Part shown: piece after piece, positions 24,426 to 34,420 of the stretch
How the letters are laid out: every line of letters begins with the position of its first letter
How positions within the stretch are numbered: the stretch's first letter is position 1
Origin: Otis tarda
Lineage: Eukaryota > Chordata > Aves > Otidiformes > Otididae
Assembly (NCBI GenBank): GCA_026413225.1
Contig: CM048552.1
Location: 168,094,053-168,158,052, forward strand
DNA length: 64,000 bases
Direction: 5' to 3'
The notes under the pieces: generated by a model
What the model was told of the DNA's origin: nothing
The model's database searches: none
What the model saw: only the letters and a program-made list of their open reading frames with translations
Made by a program: the position numbers and the translations under genes

Positions 24426-26074
24426 ATACTAGATATCTGGATGTCACAAATGCTCTCTGCTGTCAGAGAAAAAAAAAAAAAACAGGAGGAATGATTCACT
24501 ATCTCATCCTAGGTCAAGCAAACCTCCCTTCCCAAACTCTCTTGGTTACCTTAAAGCTAAGCTAAGACTCCTTTAATGTGTCCTGTGGATTTTAACATTG
24601 GAGATAATATTTTTACTTTATTTATTTGCTATGTGCAAGTTTGACTTTGAGTTATCGGAAGCCAGTTTGCTCAGACCACTTTGTCCTATGAGATGTGCAC
24701 TACAGTTTTAGAAGAGCAGGATTAAATGAAGGTACCTCACTGGTTCTGGTATATTTGTGCTCATTTTTCTTTTGATGTACCACAATAGACTTTAGATTTC
24801 ACTAGTCATCTAGACTGCAATTCCGGCCATCCACCCAATTTTCTGGCATGGCCAGGGCTTACCCTGTTAAGGCAGTGGGACGTTGGCCCTAGTCCAGGGC
24901 AAGCAGCAGAGTAGATGTCAGCAGCATGGCTATGCAGTGAAAACACCATAGTTACTATGTACCCAAGGTATATTAGGACAGTGTGTATGTGTTTGTGTGT
25001 GTGTGTATTTATATATTTTTGAGTATATATATATATATTTGTTTATAACACACTTTTGAATAAAATCCTCTACACTTAAAAAGTCTTTTCAAATTAGTGT
25101 CAGAACTCTCAAGTATTATAATCATATTGATTATAGACTACTTATAAAGTTTAATAGGCGAATAAAAGTCTATGAGACTGAAATCTGATTCATCATTATA
25201 GACAAGTACAGAATTCCTTCTGTATGAATTTTCAGCTTATTCTACCGTCAGCAGTGAAACTTAACTTACACAAACTTGTATTTTAAACTGATGTAAATTT
25301 TGAGATAGTTTCAGAGCTCATTATACTTTGTGCTAATTTATGGAATGTAAAATGCAAACTAGGTTTCATACACTTCTGTTTTCATATTCTTAACAAGGAT
25401 CACAATAATTATTGTGGGCAGACTGAATAGATTTCATATGTGTATCCCTATTAAGTGTTTCTTCAAAAAAAAAAAGAGGATTAATCTCAAGTATGGCTTT
25501 GTTATTTAGTTAGTTTTCTTTAAAACTGATTCCCTGGGGCATTTTAATGAGAATAAAATGTGCAGGAAGTCACATACACAAGCTGATGCACAAATATTTT
25601 AGAATTGGGTGCAATTACTGTTCAGCAGCTTTACTGGGCTTAGGTTTTTTCTCTGTCATCCAAAAGAGAAGTCATAAATGGTGCTGGGTTTTTTTTTGTA
25701 AATTCGTATCTATAGAAAATCTTAATTGCTTAAATAACTACAAGTTAAATAACTAAAAAAAAAAAAAAGAAAAGAAAATTTAAATCTTCAGGAAAACATC
25801 TTTGCAAAGCAATGAAAAATAAAAATAATTTATATGTTTCTGATCAATATAAATCTTGTTTCCATTGTGTCATTGTGTTTTTATTTTTTTTTTGTCAGAC
25901 AAATGAGATTTAACTGAACTATATTCCCAATAAACATGACCAGTTTCTAGCAACTGCATTGTTGTCTGTAACCAGTGTTAAATGGCTCAAGCTAGGAGAT
26001 CAATATGGAGAAGTTTCATACTGTTGGCATCGATAAGTGATTTAACAACAGAAAAATGGACAGTGAAGTAGATT
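24426..26074. other. AT-rich non-coding DNA with TG/TA repeats
   Basis: No gene or transposon was recognised. It contains an A-run at about 24469-24482, a compound (TG)n/(TA)n microsatellite at about 24980-25041 and an A-run at 25754-25768. Confidence 0.45.
24980..25041. repeat. Compound (TG)n / (TA)n microsatellite
   Basis: GTGTGTATGTGT-type units pass into TATATATATATA. Simple-sequence repeat. Confidence 0.85.
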
Positions 26075-26400
26075 GAAAACTGTCAGAACTACTAAGCCCA
26101 GAGAGTTCTGATCAGCAGCATAAAGTCCAGCTGGATGCCAGTCACTAGTGACATGTCCCAGGGGTCAATACTATGTCCAGCACTGTTTAACATCTTCATT
26201 AATGACCTGAGTGAAAGGACAAGCTGCACCCTCAGCAAGTTTGCAGACATTACAAAAAACAGTGTATATATGCCAGATGGGTGTGTTGCCTTTTAGAGGG
26301 ACCTGGACAGGCTAGAGAAATGAGCCAACAAGAATGTAATGAAGTTCAGCAACAGGAAATATAAAGTTCGCTCTTGGAGAAGGATAATATAATATATTAC
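26075..26400 (+). mobile_element. CR1 LINE internal fragment (RT region)
   Basis: Part of CR1 ORF2 with no 3' tail. Words visible in translation include SSWMPVTSDMSQGS, LFNIFINDLSERTSCTLSKFAD and DLDRLEK. At the catalytic motif, FADD has become FADI (26240-26251), removing one metal-binding aspartate. Stops interrupt the frame. It covers the same ORF2 segment as the fragment at 53814-54345, and both seem older than the tail-bearing copies. Confidence 0.82.
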
Positions 26401-26521
26401 TCAATTAAAGCCAGTCACAGAATTTCTTATCTATAAAGTCAACTAATTTAACTCATTAACCAATCTATTTCAATCATCTAATGAAACGACACAGATGAAG
26501 AATGTTAGATAGTGAGACTGC

Positions 26522-26851
26522 AATCTTGGAATCACAGTCTCATAGGATGGTTTGGGTTGGAAGGGACCTTTAACGATCATCTAGTCCGACCCCTCTGCAG
26601 TAACATCAGGTTGTTCAAAGCCCCATCCAAGCTGACTTTGTACACATTCAATGATGGGGCATCCACAACTTCGCTAAGCAATCTGTTCCAGTGTCTCAGC
26701 ACCCTCATCATAAAAAAATTTCTTCCTTATGTCCAATCTAAACCTACACTCCTTCAGTTTAAATCCACTGCCCCTTGGCATATCACTACAGACCGTGAAA
26801 AAAAAAAAAAAAAGCCATCTTCTGTCTTTCTTTTAAGCCTCTTTAAGACTG
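26522..26851 (-). mobile_element. CR1 LINE 3' fragment, left half (split by an LTR)
   Basis: Tail side at the left with a degraded ATTCTATG region, then the 3' untranslated region and the C-terminal ORF2 in antisense. An A-run (26798-26813) interrupts the coding part. Collinear CR1 sequence resumes at 27409 after the 557-bp LTR, so this is one insertion cut in two. Confidence 0.85.
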
Positions 26852-27408
26852 TGTAGTGGTTTAACCCCGCCCCCTCAGTGGGATAGGGGAGAGAATCAGA
26901 AGAGTATAAAGGAGAAAACTCATGGATTGAGATAAAGATAGTTTAATAAGTAAAGCAAAAGCCACACATGCAAGCAAAGCAAAACAAGGATTTAATACAC
27001 TGGTTCCCATCAGCAAGAGTGTGTTCAGCCATCTCCAGGAAAGCAGGGCTCCATCATGTGTGATAGTTATTTGGGAAGACAAATGCAGTAACTCCGAACT
27101 TCTCCCCCTTCCTTCTTCTTCCCTCAGTTTTATATGCTGAGGATGATATCATATGGTATGGAATATCTGTTTGGTCTGTTGGTGTCAGCTGTGCTGGCTG
27201 TGTCCCCTCCCAACTTCTTGTGCACCACTAGGGTACTCACTGGTAGGCTGGTGTGAGAAGCAGAAAAGGCCTTGGCTCTGTGTAAGCACTGCTCAGCAGT
27301 ACCTGAAACATCTCTTTATCATCAACACCGTTTCCAGCACAAATCCAAAAGATCCCCATAGTGGTTACTAAGAAGAAAATTAACTCTACCCCAGCCAAAA
27401 CCAGTGCA
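26852..27408 (-). mobile_element. LTR (557 bp), TGTAGTGG family, inserted in CR1
   Basis: The + strand edges are TGTAGTGGTTTAACCCCG and ...CCAGCCAAAACCAGTGCA. On the minus strand there is a TATA box (ATATAAAAC, opposite about 27127-27135) and, about 185 bp downstream, an ATTAAA polyadenylation variant (opposite 26942-26947), so sense is minus with a short R. It resembles a widespread avian LTR that I recall from memory. It lies inside a CR1: coding sequence is collinear on both sides. The flanks (GACTG and GGCCA) do not show a clean duplication, probably because of decay. No internal region is attached. Confidence 0.85.
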
Positions 27409-27465
27409 GGCCACAACAAGGTCTCCCCGGAGCCTTCTCTTCTCCAGACTGAACAAATCAAATCT
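27409..27465 (-). mobile_element. CR1 LINE fragment, right half
   Basis: The antisense of the CR1 'GDLVVA..' segment (+ strand AACAAGGTCTCCCCGGAGCC and CTTCTCTTCTCCAGACTGAA). It continues the CR1 interrupted by the LTR at 26852-27408 and ends by 5' truncation at about 27465. Confidence 0.8.
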
Positions 27466-27480
27466 ACTGTACATACCGTA

Positions 27481-27500
27481 TACACACACACACACACACA
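27481..27500. repeat. (CA)n microsatellite
   Basis: About nine CA dinucleotides, flanked by TATAC/TATGTATA. Confidence 0.85.
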
Positions 27501-29261
27501 TATGTATATTGTTTCTAGTAAACACAGCAGCTTTTTAAGAGAAAATAATCTCCTTGAAGTGAATAAACAAACATGAATTCTAATAAAAACTAATTAAATA
27601 GAATTTCAAAAGCAACAAAAATCCTTGCTACTATCCATTGGGAAAAGCACTAAGTAAAGCATAAATAGAAGATTTAGTTGAATGCTCTTTTCAGTCTAAT
27701 TGAAAATAAAATAACGTAACAGAATGTGATACACATAGTTCAACAAAATTTCTGTGCTTTTAATTAGCACATAGGCAAACTTCATTTCTATTTCAGCATT
27801 CTTTTTCAATAATAGTTCAAAAAAAGAACTAGATCTGGCCTGCGGAAAATAGGAGTTAAATAATAGAAACAGGCATTTTAGCATCTGTGAGTGCTGGAAA
27901 AAAAAAAGTTATGACAATATGATAATGAAGATGACAAAGATAGTGGAGGCTTGCTCTATAACAGAAAAAAAAATGGATATACTGCAACATATATGTTTTA
28001 TATATATATAACATATTCACCTATATATATATATAACTTATATATATATAGGTGAATAACATGTCCATGAGTAGATAGCCAAGTGATATTAATCATTTAT
28101 TTAAGTCAGTGAAGCTGTATTTAATTATGTCAATTGAATCCCACAATTTCTCTTTACAGACTACAATCAGTCTTCAGGTGTCTAAATTTTGAATTTTAAC
28201 CACACTCTCTCTTTAAAACATATCATCCCTATTTCCAATTTCAGTTTATCTGTTTTCATGTCAAACTACCAGATCTTTCTTCACCATATGTTAAAAAAAT
28301 ATATGTTAATACTTGTTCTCAAGGGTACTTTGTAGATATGGTAAAATCATTGCAATGAAATGTGTTTCTTTTTTTCAGTTTCTCCAAATACAAATAGTAA
28401 ATGAAAAAGAAACTGAAAACTTGAAATAGAGAAAGAAAAAGTTAATTTAATTTAAGGAGCTATGTTGAGTGGAAATTTTCATAGTTTAAATCAAGATTTT
28501 AAAATCTGAATTATTGTAAAGATTGTAGATTGGGTTTGGTTGTGTTTTGTTCTGCTGTCACTATCACATTGATTGATTTCAGAACAGCTTAATTCAAGAC
28601 ATACTTACCAATATACTTGTGAATATGAAAGTCACCCTTTCTAAAGACAGGACAAATTTCGACCAATTCAGTAGAGAATAATGGACCATTACTTCCTCAT
28701 AAACTTGCTAATTACAAAAGGATTGAGATCTATATCTACTATACATGTCATACTGTCAAAACGATGGGTTTGACTTTGATATCACCTCATAGAAGACAGA
28801 AACTTTGTGTCCATGTATTTAAATTATACCCAGGTCACATATTTCTTTTAGTAAAAACGTAGAGGTTTCTAGCCTTGGGGATGACAATGAGTTACCCAGA
28901 GCTTAGTTTTTATATTTGACTTCACACAAACACACACGAACAGCATGAACAGACATATCTGTAGTTACATGAGCTCATTATCTCTTATTCATATCAAGCA
29001 TTTTTTTGCATCTTTATTTCTCAATCTGTTGCTGTATTTGCTTATTGTCTGGAACCTGAACTAAAATCTATAAACATATGGAAAGTATCAATTTCAGTGT
29101 TTGGTTTGAACATAAAATTGCCTTTGATCCTTTCCCATAATCTTTTCCCCCAGGAAAGCCCTATGATGCTTAATATAAAACAGTAAGTTCCTTATATATG
29201 TTTCAAAATGTACATATTTCAGGAATCAGAATAAATTTCCTGTTGAAAGACATATGTTTTC
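27501..29261. other. AT-rich non-coding DNA with a long hairpin
   Basis: No gene or transposon was recognised. It contains a (TA)n-rich perfect inverted repeat at 28014-28058, described separately. Confidence 0.45.
28014..28058. repeat. 20-bp perfect inverted repeat (cruciform-prone)
   Basis: Arms 28014-28033 and 28039-28058 are exact reverse complements around a 5-base spacer. Each arm consists of TATTCACC or its complement plus six TA units. The outer eight bases are not TA repeats, so the symmetry is more than the self-complementarity of a plain (TA)n tract. Confidence 0.9.
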
Positions 29262-30404
29262 TGTCGTGGTTTTGTTAGTGAGGGGGGGCCTAAGGTGGTA
29301 GCTTCTGTAGGAAACTGCTAGAAGTCGCTCCCCTTTGTTTAGTGGACTCGGCTGGGCCTAGGGCGGACCTGCTGCTGGCCAAGGTCGAGCGGATTGGTAG
29401 CAGAATGTCCCGTGATAACGCCTCTGCGATAACATATTTAAGAAGGGGAAAACAGAGAAAAAAAAGAGAGAAGAGAAGATGTGAAGAAGCTGAGCGGGGG
29501 TGGAGGTGCAGAGGGGGAGGCGCAGGCCTCCTGGGCCTTGCAGGCCTCACCCTCTGGCCTCTTGCCAGGCGGCCGACTGGGCCCGACTCGGCCCGGCCCG
29601 GCTGCAAGAAGTGGAGAGGAGATGAGAAGTGAATAAGATGTAAAAAGATCCTGAGAGACATCTACCACCCTGTTGTGAGTGAGGAACGGCTGCAGACGCC
29701 AAGGTCAGTTCAGAAAGGAGGGGGAGGAGTAATGCAGCTCCTGGCCAAGATTCCCCTGCAGCCTGTGGTGACGACCATGGTGGAGCAGGTTGTCCCCCTG
29801 CAGCCCATGGAGGTCCACGGAGGAGCAGAGATCCACTTGGAGCCCGTGAAGGACCCCGTACCGGGGGAGGTGGATGCCTGAAGGCGGCTGTGGCCCGTGG
29901 AGGGCCTGCTGGGACAGCCGTTCTGGAGAGACTGTACTCCGTGGAAGAGATGACCCACGCCGGAGCAGTTCCACGAAGGACTGTGGCCCGTGGGAGGGAC
30001 CCCACGATGGAGCAGGGGAGGAATGTGAGGAGTTCTTCCCCCGACCATGAAGCAGCGGCATGAAACAACGTATGATGAACTGACTGCAACCCCCATTCCC
30101 TCTTCCCCCTGTGCCGCTCGGGGGGAAGGTAGTAGAGATAAAGTTAAGCTTGGGAAGAGGGAGGGGTGGATGGAGGTTATCTTGTTCTCTGTCTAATTAT
30201 CCTGCTGTTTGTAGTAATAAATGAATGGTTTTCCCCAAGTCGAGTCTGTTTTGCCCGTGACGGTAACTTTAAGGATTTCTCCCTGTCCTTATCTCAAACC
30301 TCGAGCCGTTTTTCCTTATATTTTCTCTCCCTGTTCTTTTGGAGGGTGGGGGGAGTGAGAGAGAGACTGCGTAGTCTGGTCCTGATCAGGGCTGAACTAC
30401 GACA
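29262..30404 (+). mobile_element. 5' LTR (1143 bp) of a class II-like ERV, subfamily 2
   Basis: The only full-length copy of the TGTCGTAG family in + orientation. It runs from TGTCGTGGTTTTGTTAGTG to ...CTGAACTACGACA; the two ends are imperfect inverted repeats (TGTCGT...ACGACA). A TATTTAAG box lies at about 29435-29442 and AATAAA at 30216-30221. It is followed after 7 bp by a tRNA-Lys-type primer-binding site, which identifies it as a 5' LTR and fixes the sense direction of the whole family. There is no 3' LTR in the same orientation; instead an inverted LTR begins 300 bp downstream. The left flank is TTTTC, with no matching duplication at the far end of the pair. Confidence 0.93.
30216..30221 (+). 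promoter_or_regulatory. LTR polyadenylation signal AATAAA
   Basis: Canonical AATAAA in the 5' LTR, 20-35 bp before the conserved CCCCAAGTCGAGTCTGTTTTG block that probably marks the R/U5 boundary. The same hexamer is kept, on the minus strand, in the copies at 6232, 30705, 35099, 36837, 57574 and 60880. Confidence 0.8.
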
Positions 30405-30704
30405 GTTATTTTGGCGCCCAACGTGGGGCTCGAGGAATTTGAGATAAGGATTGAGTTTAATTGGGAGCGGTAATGGGCAAAACAGGGATTGAACTTGACA
30501 AAAGAGCAAAATGATTAGGGGAAAATTTATGTTCTGATTGTGGTGAAGGGATAAGTGGTGAATTGTGTGTAAATTGCCTGGTATATCCACAGTTGGTGTT
30601 TTGAGGATATTATTTTGATTCTTGGTGCTGGGAATTTTTTTTTCTTTTCTGTTGATGTGTGTGTATTTTAATTAGAATTCTTAAATACAGCCTGTGGAAA
30701 TAAC
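30405..30704 (+). mobile_element. Retroviral internal remnant (leader, possible gag start)
   Basis: The 300 bp between the two inverted LTRs. After the spacer GTTATTT and the primer-binding site comes a purine-rich leader. At 30473 an ATG in 'GAGCGGTAATGGGC' opens a frame starting Met-Gly, the arrangement expected of a myristoylated retroviral Gag, but it stops after 13 codons. A GGTAATG word at the same place could instead be a splice donor. No further gag, pol or env homology could be read. The last bases, GGAAATAAC, are the reverse complement of the GTTATTT spacer plus flank. Confidence 0.7.
30412..30429 (+). promoter_or_regulatory. Primer-binding site, tRNA-Lys(1,2) type
   Basis: TGGCGCCCAACGTGGGGC, an 18-base site matching the 3' end complement of the tRNA-Lys isoacceptors used by several beta- and lentiviruses; this match is from known PBS sequences, not computed. 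It begins 7 bp after the terminal CA of the LTR. It would prime minus-strand DNA synthesis. It is the only primer-binding site seen in the window. Confidence 0.88.
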
Positions 30705-31826
30705 TGTCGTAGTTCAGCCCTGATCAGGACCAGACTACACAGTCTCTCTCTCACTCCCCCCACCCTCCAAAAGAACAGGGAGAGAAAATATAAGGAAAAA
30801 CGGCTCGAGGTTTGAGATAAGGACAGGGAGAAATCCTTAAAGTTACCGTCACGGGCAAAACAGACTCGACTTGGGGAAAACCATTCATTTATTACTACAA
30901 ACAGCAGGATAATGAGACAGAGAACAAGATAACCTCCATCCACCCCTCCCTCTTCCCAAGCTTAACTTTATCTCTACTACCTTCCCCCCCGAGCGGCACA
31001 GGGGGGAAGAGGGAATGGGAGTTGCAGTCAGTTCATCATACGTTGTTTCACGCCGCTGCTTCATGGTCAGGGGAAGAACTCCTCACATTCCTCCCCTGCT
31101 CCATTGTGGGGTCCCACCCCTACGCCACAGTCCTTCACGAAACTGCTCCGGCGTGGGTCATCTCTTCCACGGAGTACAGTCTCTCCAGAATGGCTGTCCC
31201 AGCGGGCCCTCCACAGGCCACAGCCGCCTTCAGGCATCCACCTCCCCCGGTACGGGGTCCTTCACGGGCTCCAAGTGGATCTCTGCTCCTCCGTGGACCT
31301 CCATGGGCTGCAGGGGGACAACCTGCTCCACCATGGTCGTCACCACAGGCTGCAGGGGAATCTTGGCCAGGAGCCGCATTACTCCTCCCCCTCCTTCTGC
31401 AGCCGTTCCTCACAACAGGATGGTAGATGTCTCTCAGGATCTTTTTTACATCTTATTCACTTCTCATCTCCTTTCCACTTCTTGCAGCCGGGCCGGACCA
31501 AGTCGGGCCCAGTCGGCTGCCTGGCGAGAGGCCAGAGGGTGAGGCCTGCAAGGCCCATGAGGCCTGCGCCTCCCCCTCTGCGCCTCCGCCCCCGCTCAGC
31601 TTCTTCACATCTTCTCTTCTCTCTTTTTTCCTCTGTTTTCCCCTTCTTAAATACGTTATCGCAGAGGCGTTATCACGGGACATTCTGCTACCAATCCGCT
31701 CGACCTTGGCCAGCAGCAGGTCCGCCCTAGGCCTGGCCAAGTCCACTGAACAAAGGGGAGCAACTTCTAGCAGTTTCCTGCAGAAGCTACCACCTTAGGC
31801 CCCCCCTCACTAACAAAACCATGACA
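30705..31826 (-). mobile_element. Inverted LTR (1122 bp), mosaic of two subfamilies
   Basis: A complete LTR facing the one at 29262-30404, U5 ends inward. Its U5/R part (30705 to about 30972) shares distinctive bases with the + strand LTR (CCATTCATTTATTAC, GACAGAGAAC, AACTTTATC). From about 31104 outward it shares them with the solo LTR at 36837-37984 (TCCCACCCCTACGCC, GGACCAAGTCGGGC, GTTCAGTGGACTTGGCC in sense). It lacks about 20 bp near 31397 that other copies have. The right flank, GTTTA, matches neither TTTTC left of the pair nor ATAAC at its own inner end. Confidence 0.92.
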
Positions 31827-33227
31827 GTTTAATAAATGTTTTCATGCTCCAGATCCCTCCTTATCTGTTTCGGCTTCTTCAGCAGGTCTTCTCTCCTTAA
31901 GCCTATCTTGGAGTTTCTTTGTTCTGGCAGATTTACAGCATCATCCTGCTCTTTCAGGGTCATATTCTGAGGCAAGGTGTTTCTTTTTATCAGTCTCTCA
32001 GCTTCTCTTCAAGGGTACAGTCATTAGCAGAGTATGCATTGTTTATATGAAGTAACTTGGCTTTCTCAAGTAAGATTCTGTTTCACAAAATATTAATTAT
32101 CCTTGCCTAATGGAAAATTTAATAAAAAACTCATTCATGTAAATTTCATAAAAATTTAATTCATGGTTACTGGAATCAACTGAACTGGAAAGATTTAGTG
32201 CTTCACTATTGTGCATATACAAAATGTAACCACTAAAAATAACTACTCGTACACACATATAAACAGAGCATAAAAATCCAGCTGAACAGTTGATAATTTT
32301 CCTGCTATACGGGTGCTGCATAACAGGAGGGATTGAGTAAGTGATTCTGAAACATTTACATTTACTTTGCTTCTAGATTCCAAAGCTTTAAAATATCTAT
32401 CTTCCAGTTTCAAAAGACCACCCAACATCAGCTTGCTAGCTTTGCTGAGCATATTGCAGTTTCCTCCTGCCCCTGAAATGTAGCTACATGAAGACTTATT
32501 CGAGACATAAGTTCATGCGCCACAGTGATCCTTCTGAAACCTCAGATCAAGAAGCCCAGTAAACAAGTCCATCAAGACAGCAGCCACCGCTAAGCCACTG
32601 TCCTGCAACAGCAAACGTTTTCTATCACCCTCACAAATGTGAGGGTCTGGGTCATAGGGTAAGGGTACGGATATAGGATTTCTGGAGCAGGTAAACAATA
32701 ATACAGATAGAGCCAGTATTGTCTATTATAGTCATTATAATGTTGCACTGGTAATGGTTGTACTTGCAAGTTTTTTTTTTTTTGACAAGCCTATGTTATT
32801 AGAATAGACTACAGACTCCCTTGATGCTGATATTCATTAACTTCAATAGTCTTTACATCAGAGCTTTTGGTACAGGTCAAAAGCAAAGGGGTTTATCATT
32901 CTAAACACCCATACTAACTGCAAACAGATATGGAGCTTTGCTTTCCACTTATATTCCACAATTTATTTTCTTTATATGCAAAATTCAAGCAGAAATATGA
33001 AAACACATTATGGTAATGTCTAGTAATTTACATATATGGTATGTATGGCAGAATTTTTTGATTGCTAATGTAGACTGTTACTAAAACATGGCTAGATACA
33101 TCATCACTTGCAGGAATATAGAGTATATTTTATATATACTTGGTATGTGAAAGGATGGAGACAGATCAAAGAACTTCTGAGAAATGCCAAGCAATCAAAA
33201 TGAATTCTCCATCCTTCAGATATATGG
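31827..33227. other. Non-coding DNA
   Basis: No gene or dispersed repeat was recognised. A T-run lies at 32770-32783. The 61-codon ORF at 32513-32698 (-) has no recognised features. Confidence 0.45.
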
Positions 33228-33824
33228 TGTGGCAGGTGTGCTCAACCTCCTGACCAGACCAGGTGGTGGTTTGGTGCAGGCTCCAGAGGAGGTAAAGGTT
33301 GGAGTCTTGGCCAGGCCACGAACTCCCCTAGTCCTTTGAAAACCCAAAACAGCATGTGACACAGTGAACATCAATACATATGAGCTTGGAACACTGCTTG
33401 GAACACCTACCATGCAGTTGACACGTTAATAACTGGTGGCTTTTCCAAGACTCATTTATCAAAGAAAGTTGTGGGTACAAGGGGTCTCAGGCATACTTTT
33501 TCCCACCACTTATAATTTGACTACAAGCTAATCACTTTATCCCATAAATACGATACTCTAAGAGCCTAAGAGCCTTTGAGCTCTCCATGCTAGGCAGCGT
33601 GGCTAAGTTTGGGTGCAGCCACACCTAGACTCCTCTCTAAAGAGGAATTTAGACAGCAAGGGGCTCCATTCTGAAGCTCTGACTCAACGGGAGGGCCTTT
33701 GCTACTCTGTATCTTCGGCCTCTCTCTCTCTGAATCATTCTAGCTCGAACATAACTCGATTTTTATTTGTATGCTTTTTCCATGCAGAAATTAAAAAGTG
33801 AACCTTGAATTTTGTTTAGTCACA
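33228..33824 (+). mobile_element. Possible LTR of an unclassified ERV
   Basis: A block with less A/T bias than its flanks, organised like an LTR: left edge TGTGGCAGGTGTGC, an ATAAATACG box at about 33545 that could be a TATA element, and a right part with a C/T-rich stretch (33720-33735). A right edge at GTCACA (33824) is only a guess. No AATAAA is obvious, no target duplication was found and the family is not identified. The + strand assignment rests on the position of the TATA-like box alone. Confidence 0.35.
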
Positions 33825-34052
33825 CTTTTACAATATCATATTAAAACCACTTTTGCTAATACCTTTGACAGTGGTTCTTCAAGCATCTAAATCTCCCATT
33901 CAAGGCAAACTGGCATAGTTGACAGGATCCTAACTCAGGATTTGCAACATACAATTTCCCAGAGACTTGATAAATGGGTGCAAAATATGCATCTTTTGGA
34001 AGCAAATGCTTGTTAATTGCAGAGGCAGACAAGTTTAATCAGGCAAGATCAG

Positions 34053-34420
34053 TGTGTTTGGTTTGTGTAGTGGGAGGTGCTACAGTGGCAGATTCTTGTG
34101 AGAAGCTGATAGAAGTTTCCGCTTTGCCTGGTGGATCCATCGGGCTCCAGGGAAGACCTGCCACTGGTTGGAGTCAACCTAATTTGTGACAGTGATAACA
34201 CCTCTGTGATAATCTATTTTAGAATGGAAAAAAAAAAAAATCAAACCAAAACACAGAAGTGTAGGTAGAGAGAGGGAGGCACAAGCCTTGGGGGCCTTGC
34301 AGGTCTCACCCTCTGGCCTCTAGCTGGATAACTGTCTGGGTTTGGCCTGGCCCAGATCAGCCAAGAGAGGAGGCGAGAGGAGAAGAGAATAGAGAAGAAA
34401 GGATATGTAAGAGAAGATGC
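34053..34420 (+). mobile_element. LTR 5' (U3) fragment, old TGTCGTAG subfamily
   Basis: Starts TGTGTTTGGTTTGTGTAGTGGGAGG. It follows the sense strand of the copy at 60880-61952 through the GGCAG...GCTGATAGAAGTTTCC block, the CTGCCACTGG block, the GTGATAACACCTCTGTGATAAT region and the CTCACCCTCTGGCCTC block. Similarity fades around 34420. It is clearly more diverged than the full copies nearby. R and U5 are missing. Confidence 0.75.

Noticed and set aside
29262..31826. A complete provirus flanked by a target duplication
   Set aside because: The LTRs are inverted, only 300 bp lies between them, and the flanks TTTTC and GTTTA do not match. No pol or env sequence is present.
31827..31845. ATGTTTTC occurring on both sides of the LTR pair (29254-29261 and about 31836-31843)
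   Set aside because: The right copy is about 9 bp away from the LTR edge, so it is not a target duplication. An 8-bp T-rich match can be chance.
33228..33413. 65-codon minus-strand ORF as a gene
   Set aside because: It lies in the possible LTR-like block and has no recognised protein features.
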